DNA of 64,000 nt from Suillus spraguei (taxonomy: Eukaryota > Basidiomycota > Agaricomycetes > Boletales > Suillaceae). The notes beneath the pieces were generated by a model. That model was not told the DNA's origin and searched no databases. It saw only the letters and a program-made list of their open reading frames with translations. Where the stretch lies: assembly GCA_016800925.1 (NCBI GenBank), contig JABCPU010000300.1, positions 19,329-83,328 on the forward strand. Reading direction: 5' to 3'. Position 1 is the stretch's first letter. Each line of letters opens with the position of its first letter. Position numbers and translations under genes: made by a program. Shown one piece after another: positions 56,270 through 64,000 of the stretch.

Positions 56270-57233
56270 TGTAATGAACATATTGGCACTGGGCTTAAAA
56301 CCCCACCTTTTGACACTCATCTCACGTCTACAGGAGTTACCACTTGTCCATGGCTGTCTTACCCCTTTAGCAGTACCGGTGGCATCCCATGCTTACCGCA
56401 CACCGTACCGACTGCCGCACCACATTCCACGTACTGATGTCCTTCCATGTCCTTGCCACATCCACATAGCTCCATTTGGAGCATCATTTGTTTTCTGTTC
56501 GTTATCACTGATTCCATGGCAAGCCTTATTACATGTTGCCTCGTGCCGCAGCGCCTCGTGCTATGTTTACTTACGGTGGTTACTACACTCCAGCGCTACT
56601 GATCTTGCCTAGAGTATTCCGAGTACATATGATTTAGGATATAAGCACTGCGTACCCCGCACGATAGAAGTACCTGATTTTACACCATTGCACATACTAT
56701 AAGCCAGGATTATTGTCTAGCTCTGGATCTACCCAGTAGTGGACATAATCTTTAAAGTTTCCTTATCGCTCGTTAATCTATCACGCTCATTCTCCGTTAC
56801 CGCTGGCATACTGCTGAACTTTTGACAGTTAATTTGACTGAACTTCTCATGCACCGCTGCTTTACCACTGAAAGTACTGCAGCTTTCATTACTGTTTCCT
56901 TGCACTGCTCGCAACCTTACTGCTACCGCTGATACCATTGCTCGACATCGCTCGCTTGACGCAACTGTTACTGACCATATCTCGACCACGGTAGCACCGC
57001 TACACATGACACTAGTTCCGGCAGTTTCATCGCTGACCATGGCAACTTACTGCTGACCTCGACGCTTGTTTCGCACATAAGTTAGACTCGAACTTGACCA
57101 TACTAATAGGCATCCCCCTTTAGGGTCGAACGCTCTTGTTCTCACAAGTGAAGCAGACTAGACGGAGCGCAAGATTCACATACTAGTTTAGGCAGTGGTT
57201 TATCTACAGCCCAAGCTAGGTTGTATCTTTACA
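56270..57233 (-). repeat. T1 repeat, complete copy (964 bp)
   Basis: TGTAATGAACATATTGGC...TTGTATCTTTACA, flanked by CCGT on both sides (56266-56269 and 57234-57237). Contains GATATAAGCACTGCGTACCCC. No credible coding; ends TG..CA are LTR-like. Confidence 0.88.
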
Positions 57234-57700
57234 CCGTGACTCCCAGTATTCCCTAATAAATCAAGACTCAGTGTCCTTGCATCTGACACAAGCCATTCAG
57301 CCAATTCGACATCCTCTGCATACACAGTGATCACTCCACGGTCCTTTACAATTGTTTCAACTGTTCCTGTATGAGATGAGCATGCAAAACACACGAGAAG
57401 AAGCGAGACACACAAGTGTATTAATCTTCATTGGTGAGGAGCTCATCCATGGCAAGTAACACCCCACTATTTGGATGTCTGGTGTAGGGAATGCCAAATG
57501 CGATGATGTCGGCACCACTCATGACATCGAAACCAGGCATGGGGCGCCCTTGCCTGTGCACTTTGAAAATGTTAGTCTGCATACCTAGTTTATCATGTAT
57601 GACCACACACTGAAAATGAACGCCCCATTGCCATCAAATATCCATGATGGAGGAGGACATTGTACTGTAGGTCAAGCAAGTACTTTGGAGATGCAAAGAA
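57234..57700 (-). pseudogene. Unrecognised gene fragment
   Basis: Minus-strand blocks PPPSWIFDGNGAFIFSV (about 57605-57655), RPMPGFDVMSGADIIAFGIP (about 57490-57550), HPNSGVLLAMDELLTNED to a TAA at 57421, and GVITVYAEDVELAEWLVSD (about 57280-57340), the last running into the T1 repeat. They look coding, separated by short introns, but I know no matching family. Confidence 0.42.
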
Positions 57701-57859
57701 AACTTCACAGGTGAGGTCAGTTGAGAAACTCGAGGCATTTCAACCAAAGGTGAGAAAGGGGGAACACACTCATAAACAAGGACTTTATTGAATCAGACAT
57801 CTGCCCTTGTGGTGTTCAGGCTGTTGGACAGCTGCCAGTGTGCCGGTCTGAAAAATTGA

Positions 57860-58950
57860 GACATGGTTGTCGCAAGGGCCACCAGTAATTTTCAGCGGCA
57901 CCTTTTGAGTCAGGAGGTGGCCAGACATAACTTGTCAGCATTTGATTTTGTGAATTACACAGACCATCATAACACCAATATCAGGTGGAAATCGCACCCC
58001 TTCATGGACCATACGTGCACACAATGCCTTCACTGGCAAGCAACAACATCATACTGAATGCCAATCAAACTGAGTCCCTTATCTCCTATGAATGATTACT
58101 CACCATGGCTGCATCATCCTCAGTTGATCGGCGACAGCACGCAGGTGTCACCAATGGCCACCATTTCCGCAGTTTTTGAGGCACTATCGGTGTCTATGTC
58201 AGAGCTTGGGGCAGCAAATCTGGACTCTTGGACATATAATCCACATGAATGGGGGCAGGTTATTGCTTCCTCTAGCGCTAATTCCCTCTCTGAAGGTGAT
58301 TCTTCACTCCGTTCCTTATTGGAGCAATGTATGGAGCTGGGGAGTAAGGACATCACCATCAGTTTTCAAATGATGGTGACCCACATCAAATTAGCGGTAA
58401 ACATCCAGCAGTAAGTCCTCACATTTTTGAACTCTTATGTGCCCATTAATGTGATGGTGTTTAGCATTCAACTATGAGGGCTCAAACTCTGCAAGAGTAA
58501 TACAATGCAGAAATCGCCCCCCTTCAAATCAAGCCCAGTTACTGCACCTTCCAGCATTGGCATACAACTGGGACTAAGTTTGCAGCCCTGGCGGGTGGTG
58601 GTACTGTTTACTTTCTTGTCTTGGTGGCGGGTCTAGGCCTCAGGACATCACTGGCTTCCATGCTAGGGGACCTTGCCTGCCATCTTGGAAATGCCTTGAG
58701 GCACCTGGATCCTGGTAAGGACATCTGCAATGCCTCATGTTTTCTAAACTTACCCCAAAGCAGATACCATGATTGGATGCACCATCATTGACAAGATAAT
58801 CTCAGTCATTCATATGCTCCGGGCATGTTTCCCATAACAATTGATCCCTTGTTTCCATCCTCTATTCTGGCCTCACATAATCTTCCTTCTCTGATTGACT
58901 GCGCCAACATTGCCATTTCAAACCTTTTCTTCAACTCCTTCATTTTCAAG
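57860..58950 (+). pseudogene. Unrecognised multi-exon gene or fragment
   Basis: Plus-strand frames that read like protein: 58058-58414 (MATISAVFEALSVSMSELGA, SLLEQCMELGSKDITISFQM), then 58500-58710 (FQHWHTTGTKFAALAGGG, VYFLVLVAGLGLRTSLASML, HLGNALRHLDPG) and, after a short intron, 58765-58830 (DTMIGCTIIDKIISVIHMLR). The second block is hydrophobic and may span a membrane. No family recognised. Confidence 0.42.
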
Positions 58951-59333
58951 TGAGTATATAATTGTCGGAAAAAGTTATTTTGGTTGGCATGCCTTATAGG
59001 GCATTGTAAGCCCTCAATTGACCGACCTCATTGAAGTGTCTTGGAATCGGACCCAAAAATATTGCAAGCGGAGTTTAATTAGGACTTGCATCCTGATTAC
59101 AACCTGATTTGGAGACAGATTAGGGATAAATTTTGAGAAAAAGCATCGTTTACGGTGCCTTGTAAGCCCCTTGCAACATAATTGTAAGTCCTTTCCAATT
59201 GACTTGGAAATTTTTTGGGTTGTCTTGCAACCCCTCAATTAGCCTCAGGAGGGTCCCTTGCACAGCACATTTAAAAATCTCCGACAATATATTTGATGTC
59301 TTTGATATGACTGATGGAATCCAATAAGCACAT
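58951..59333. other. No gene recognised
   Basis: Low-complexity, with repeated TTGTAAGCCC / TTGCAAGCCC-like words between 58990 and 59240; nothing else supported. Confidence 0.4.
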
Positions 59334-59896
59334 TGTAATGAACACATTGGCACTGGCCTTAAAACCATATATTTTGGCGCACGTCTCATGTCTATAGGAA
59401 TCTCCACCAGTCCAAAAGCCGTCTTACTCCTTTAGCATTGCTGGCAGCATCTCACGCTTACCACACACCGTACCGACTGCTGCACCACATTCCACATACT
59501 GGTGTCCTCTCATGTCCTTGCCACGTCCGCATAGCTCCATTTGGTGCATTGTTTGTTTTATGTTTGTTATCACTGATTCCACAGCAAGTCTTATTACATG
59601 TCGCCTTGTGCCATGCTGCCTTGTGCTACATTTACATACAGCGGTTACTGCACTCGAGTGCTACTGATCTTGCCTAGAGCATTCCGAGTACATACAATTT
59701 AGGATATAAGCACCGCGTACCCCAACACTACATTTGCACATTGGTTTGACTTGAACTTGACCATACTAACAGGCATCCCCCTTTAGGGTCAAATGCTCTT
59801 GCCTTGCAAGTGAAGCAGACTAGATGGAGCGCAAGACCACACATACTAATTTAGGAGGTAGTTTATCTACAGCCCAGGTTAGGTTGTATCTTTACA
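59334..59896 (-). repeat. T1 repeat with internal deletion (563 bp)
   Basis: Both ends present (TGTAATGAACACATTGGC ... TTGTATCTTTACA); about 400 bp of the interior, between GCGTACCCC and TTGACTTGAACTTGACC, is missing. Confidence 0.85.
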
Positions 59897-60694
59897 ATGT
59901 TTAGATTGGTAGAGCATTCCCACTCACCCTGGGATCAACAATGGTTTATTAGCTCTGATGTTCCTCAGCAAGATCCTTTGGTCTGTATTTCCACTGAAGT
60001 CATCAACACATCATATGATGGAAGCCAGTTGGAGAATAGCAAAATTCTGATGCCTCAGGAAAGTGCAATGGATACGGTATGGACCGAGCATGAGCGCGAG
60101 CTGTAGCAAATGCAGAGGAGGTAAACAATGTTGACAGCCTATGGTCAAAAGGTAATGTTACATCATTCAAACTGCTGATGAAGCTGACATGCCTAAGCTC
60201 AAGAGTTTTTATGTCGTTGGAGTGAAGCTCACCAATTCATATATCTTTATACCTAACTCATTAGTGGGAAGGTGAGTAACTACTTTTCTCTACCTCATAA
60301 CTATGGGCTCACAGCGGTTAGGAATCAACTCAAGCTACGCAACAGCGATCAATCGTTGATGGTGTATATCTGTTGCTCACTTCCAAATCACTTGCGCTCC
60401 TCTCTGATGACCGATCTTATCCTTTCCTTTGGCGACATGAATATCCTTATCAACAAGGACACCAATCAGGTTACACAAGGAAATTTCCAGGTGGTCCACT
60501 TTTCATGGTATAATCAACATGCTACTAGGGTGAGTACCTTGTTCCAGGCAGATTGGCTTTTGAGGGTGAATCTTATCTCAGGGTTTAAATGCTCCAACAC
60601 ATGTGCAGCCATACATGTTGGAAAAGGATGATGTTCGATTCAATTACTCTCAACTGGTCCCATACATATCATCTGAAACATTGAAGAACCAGGC
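59897..60694 (+). pseudogene. Unrecognised gene fragment
   Basis: Plus-strand frames 59897-60106 (WDQQWFISSDVPQQDPLVC), 60272-60631 (HNYGLTAVRNQLKLRN, FGDMNILINKDTNQVTQGNF, VVHFSWYNQHATRVST) and 60615-60690 seem to be exons of one gene that stops at a T2 fragment. Not recognised. Confidence 0.4.
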
Positions 60695-61009
60695 TGTCAT
60701 ATACCATACTTCTAATCCCAGATCCGACCATATCCGATCAGATCCGATCGATTCTATTTCTGTCCAGTCCACAGATCCTGTCCGGATCGCTCATCCGAAT
60801 GTGCTCACTTCTCACACTCTATCTCCCTTGTGTATATCTGTGTCTATCTCCTTTTGTCACTCATCCTGTTTCCAGTACTCTGGCTGTGCATAATTCCTTC
60901 CTGTGTCACTGATCCGTTACCTGTGTTTCATTTCCGATTTGTGCTTACTGATCCGCTGCGCATTAACTAATAGACTTCCGTTACACTTCGTACATAGCCC
61001 TTGGTCTGG
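60695..61009 (+). repeat. T2 LTR fragment
   Basis: TGTCATATACCATACTTC onward, matching the first ~580 bp of 54546-55595 with an internal deletion; cut by the T1 repeat at 61010. Confidence 0.85.
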
Positions 61010-62162
61010 TGTAAAGATACAACCTAGCTTGGGCTGTAGATAAACCACTGCCTAAACTAGTATGTTAGTCTTGCGCTCCGTCTAGTCTGCTTCACTTGTA
61101 AGAACAGAGTGTTCGACCCTAAAGGGGATGCCTATTTAGTATGGTCAAGTTCGAGTCTAACTTATTTGCAAAACAAGCGTCGAAGTCAGTGGTAAAGTTG
61201 CCACGGTCAGCGATGATACCGCGAACTAGCATCGTGCACTGCGGTGCTACCGTCGTGTGCTGCGGTGCTACCATCGTCAAGATAAGGTCAGTAACAGTTT
61301 GCGTCTAGCGAGCGATGTCGAGCGGTGGTCTCAGCGGTAGTTGGTAAGGTTGCAAGCGGTGCAAAGAAACAGTAAAGAAGTCACGGTACTTTCAGCGGTA
61401 AAGTAGCGGAGCGTGAGAAGTTCAGTCAAAGTAACAATCAAAAGTCCAGTGTATGCCGGTGGTAACGGAGAACGAGTGTGATGTATTAACGAGCAATAAG
61501 GAACTTTAAAGACTATGTCCACTACTGGGTAGATCCAGAGCTAGACAATAATCCCTGGCCCTATAGTATGTGCAATGGTGTAAAATCAGGTACTTCTATC
61601 GTGCGGGTACACAGTGCTTATATCCTAAATCATTGTACTCGGAATACTCTAGGAAGATCAGTAAGCGCTGGAGTGTAGTAACCACCGTAAGTAAACATAG
61701 CACGAGGCAACATGTAATAAGGCTTGCATGGAAATCAGTGATAAACGAACAGAAACAAACGATGCACCAAATGGAGCTATGTGGACACGGCAAGGAACAT
61801 GGAAAGGACATCGGTTCGTGGAACATGGTGCAGCAGTCGGTACGGTGTGCGGTAAGCGTGGGATGCCGCCGTTACTGCTATAAGGGTAAGAAGGCCATGG
61901 ACTAGTGGTAACTCCTTAGACGTGAGACGAGTGTCAAAATATGGGGTTTAATCCCAGCGCCAATAGTTCTTACAGCGGCAAGGACATGGAAGGACATCGG
62001 TTTTGTGAACATGGTGCGGCAGTCAGTACGTGTGTGGTAAGCCGTGGATGCTGCCAGCATGCTAAAGGGGTAAAACAGCCATGGACGAGTGGTAACTCCT
62101 ATAGACATGAGATGAGTGCTAAAAGGTAGGGTTTCGAGGCCAGTGCCAATATGTTCATTACA
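61010..62162 (+). repeat. T1 repeat, full copy with internal duplication
   Basis: TGTAAAGATACAACC ... AATATGTTCATTACA. About 180 bp near the 3' end is duplicated in tandem (about 61790-61975 and 61976-62162, both with GGCAAGGA and GGAAAGGACATCGG/GGAAGGACATCGG). Confidence 0.85.
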
Positions 62163-62269
62163 ACGGGAACTAATCATGGTAGCACCAGAGATCTGCAAGA
62201 ACCTCCAAGAAAGCCACTACCAGCAAGTGAGTTAGCGTTAATGCCACACTAGTCAACAAGTTAGGCACC

Positions 62270-62584
62270 ATGCCCAGCACACAGGAACAGATGAAGTTTT
62301 GGGAGCATTACAGCTCACAAGATGCTGATGGATGTGTGGTCACAGAACATTTTGCACCACTGCAGGCCATTCTAGCCATTACCAAGGGCCAGGTTTTGAC
62401 ATGCACGCTGGACCAGGGTGCTGAATGTCTTGTCATGCTGGCGAGAGTTTGGCATACACTGGGTTTCACACTGTTGGGACTGGACCACAAGATCAACATG
62501 GAGTCAGCTAACATGTCTACCAACGAGACACTAGGAGTCATCAAGAACCTACCACTAGACTTTGTTACTTTGATCTCTTGCTAG
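62270..62584 (+). pseudogene. Unrecognised ORF between T1 repeats
   Basis: 104 codons (MPSTQEQMKFWEHYSS, FAPLQAILAITKGQVL, ECLVMLARVWHTLGFTLLGL). Reads like real protein, probably one exon of a larger gene cut by repeats. No family recognised. Confidence 0.35.
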
Positions 62585-62593
62585 GAAGACTGT

Positions 62594-63225
62594 TGTAAAG
62601 ATACAACCTAACCTGGGCTGTAGATAAACTACCTCCTACATTAGTATGTGAGTCTTGCACTCCATCTAGTCTGCTTCACTTGTTGAACAAGAGTGTTCGA
62701 CCCTAAAGGGGGATGCCTGTTAGTATAGTCAAGTTTGAGTCAAACCAATTGTGCGAGTGTAGTGTCATAGTCTGCGGTAAGTTGCCATGGTCAGCGATAA
62801 TGCTGCCAGAACTAGCATGGTCAGTAGTGGTACTAGTGCCATTGAAACAATGTCTGAAAATGTAGCATCAAGCAAGCAGCGACAAGCGATAATATCAGCA
62901 GTAGCAGTAAGATGCAAGCAGTGCAAAGAAACAGTAAAGAAAGCTGTGGTACTTTCAGTGGTAAAGTAGCAGTGAGTGTGAAGTCCAGTCAAAATAGGGG
63001 TCAAGAATCCAGCAGTAACAGTGAATGAGCAATATAGATTAATGAGCAGTAAAGAAACTTTGAAGACTAAGTCTACTACTGGGTAGATCCAGAGCTAGAC
63101 ACTAATCCTGACCTATAGTATGGTGAAAATGAGGTACTGTATCGTGCAGGGTACGCAGTGCTTATATCCTATATTGTATGTACTCAGGATGCATTAGGCG
63201 AGATCAGTAGCGCTCAAGTACAGTT
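62594..63225 (+). repeat. T1 repeat, 3'-truncated
   Basis: TGTAAAGATACAACC to GCTCAAGTACAG, where it meets the end of the dioxygenase-like gene. Confidence 0.85.
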
Positions 63226-63741
63226 AGAAAGTGGTAAGTGTAGTATTATCACCCCAGCTGTTGTGATTCCTGGCCCAATGTTGAATTTCCTTGTCAGTAT
63301 GAAGGACAATAGAAGCACATTTACCCTGATAATGAGGATTGAAATGAGTGACCTGTGTGGATTGAAAAACAATGAAATCTCCTTGCAGAAGCTCCACTAC
63401 GAGCCCTGGCTCCTTCATAGCAAGAAAACCTTCCTTAAAATTACTGATCAAGAGGACCAAACAAAGGTCTAAGTCCCTGCTGTCCTGATGGCCCTTTGTA
63501 GCCACATTTATGTTGAATACTAGTGAAAGAAATGGAAGGACCGGCAATCTGCTGTTGCAGGGAAGCTCTCTTGCTACCTCAATAAGGATTTCATATTCTG
63601 CAGGAAGGTTCTCTTTGAGTTGTAGTATGTATGAAGATTCATCAACTGGTATTTGCTTCAAACAATTATGATGCTCACATGTTCCTTTATCCATTCAAAG
63701 AGATCTGCAAACACTGCTAACACCACCTCATAGAGCACCTG
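63224..63741 (-). pseudogene. 2OG-Fe(II) dioxygenase-like protein, cut by a T2 LTR
   Basis: The frame 63224-63694 has a double-stranded beta-helix pattern: FSLVFNINVA-like lead (FLSLVFNINVATKGHQD), HQD as the HxD iron motif, DLDLCLVLLI, MKEPGLVVELLQGDFIVF, THFN with the distal iron His, and GKCASIVLHTDKE. Agaricomycetes have many genes with this arrangement. Upstream (63695-63741) a second frame continues with VLYEVVLAVFADLFEWIKEH before the T2 LTR begins at 63742, so the gene is split and frame-broken. The substrate is unknown; a nucleic-acid-modifying role (TET/JBP-like) is only a possibility. Confidence 0.6.
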
Positions 63742-64000
63742 TGTTAAGACCATACTCAAGGGGTGAAAGATCTGAAGGGCTTTGGCCTCAGTTCGTACAC
63801 TGTGCCCCTTGTCTGAGTAATGCCCCTTATTTCAGAGAGGAGATATATGTCCAAAGATCCAGAAAGAGTTGTGTAGCGGATCTGGACATCTGAAGGTATC
63901 GGATATGGTACGTCCGAAGGTTATCCGGAGCACAGGGATGGAAAAAGGACTAAGCTAGCTTCGAACGGATTCCTAACTAGAAACTGACAGAGGTAGACTA
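63742..64000 (-). repeat. T2 LTR, minus orientation, continuing past the window
   Basis: TGTTAAGACCATACTCAAGG onward is the reverse complement of the last ~260 bp of the LTR at 54546-55595. Confidence 0.88.

Overview
The window looks like repeat-rich nuclear DNA of a filamentous basidiomycete, most likely an Agaricomycete. The reasons are genes broken by many 45-80 nt GT..AG introns with exons as small as 18-28 nt, two DUF6533-type membrane-protein genes, an RTA1-like gene, a polyporopepsin-type aspartic protease, a KDZ transposase with its CxC2 cysteine cluster, and chromovirus and DIRS/Ngaro retrotransposons. All functional calls come from reading translations; no database search was run.

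Left third (1-25.3 kb), gene-bearing: tRNA-Val(AAC) at the left edge; a tandem pair of DUF6533-like genes (1791-3446 apparently complete, 4443-5816 broken by a deletion); an apparently intact 14-exon IML2/TTC39-family gene (6940-10040); an apparently intact 11-exon RTA1-like gene (10823-12271); an aspartic protease pseudogene (14730-14874 and 20491-21940, minus strand) split by a 5.6 kb DIRS/Ngaro-like element with split direct repeats; and an S9 prolyl-oligopeptidase-family gene (23016-25295) with apparent frameshifts.

Middle (25.6-51.5 kb), transposon-dominated: three copies of one Ty3/gypsy chromovirus family, one ancient and CpG-depleted (25877-28464) and two younger full-length copies (28806-36413 and 43854-51453). 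The family has a gag, a chromodomain-bearing pol, an additional double-zinc-knuckle ORF in the position normally held by env, and an 11-nt complementarity between the LTR and the primer-binding site that suggests Tf1/sushi-type self-priming. Between the copies lie a minisatellite, a 2OG-dioxygenase-like remnant beside a KDZ transposase remnant (itself split by a solo LTR with a perfect GATAT duplication), and a hAT transposase remnant.

Right (51.5-64 kb): a patchwork of a non-coding repeat family (here called T1, TGTAA...TTACA), a solo-LTR family (here called T2, TGTCATA...TTAACA, one copy with a perfect TCCCC duplication), and pieces of unrecognised multi-exon genes, including a 2OG-Fe(II) dioxygenase-like gene at 63224-63741. 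Several insertions can be placed to the base because removing them rejoins a reading frame.
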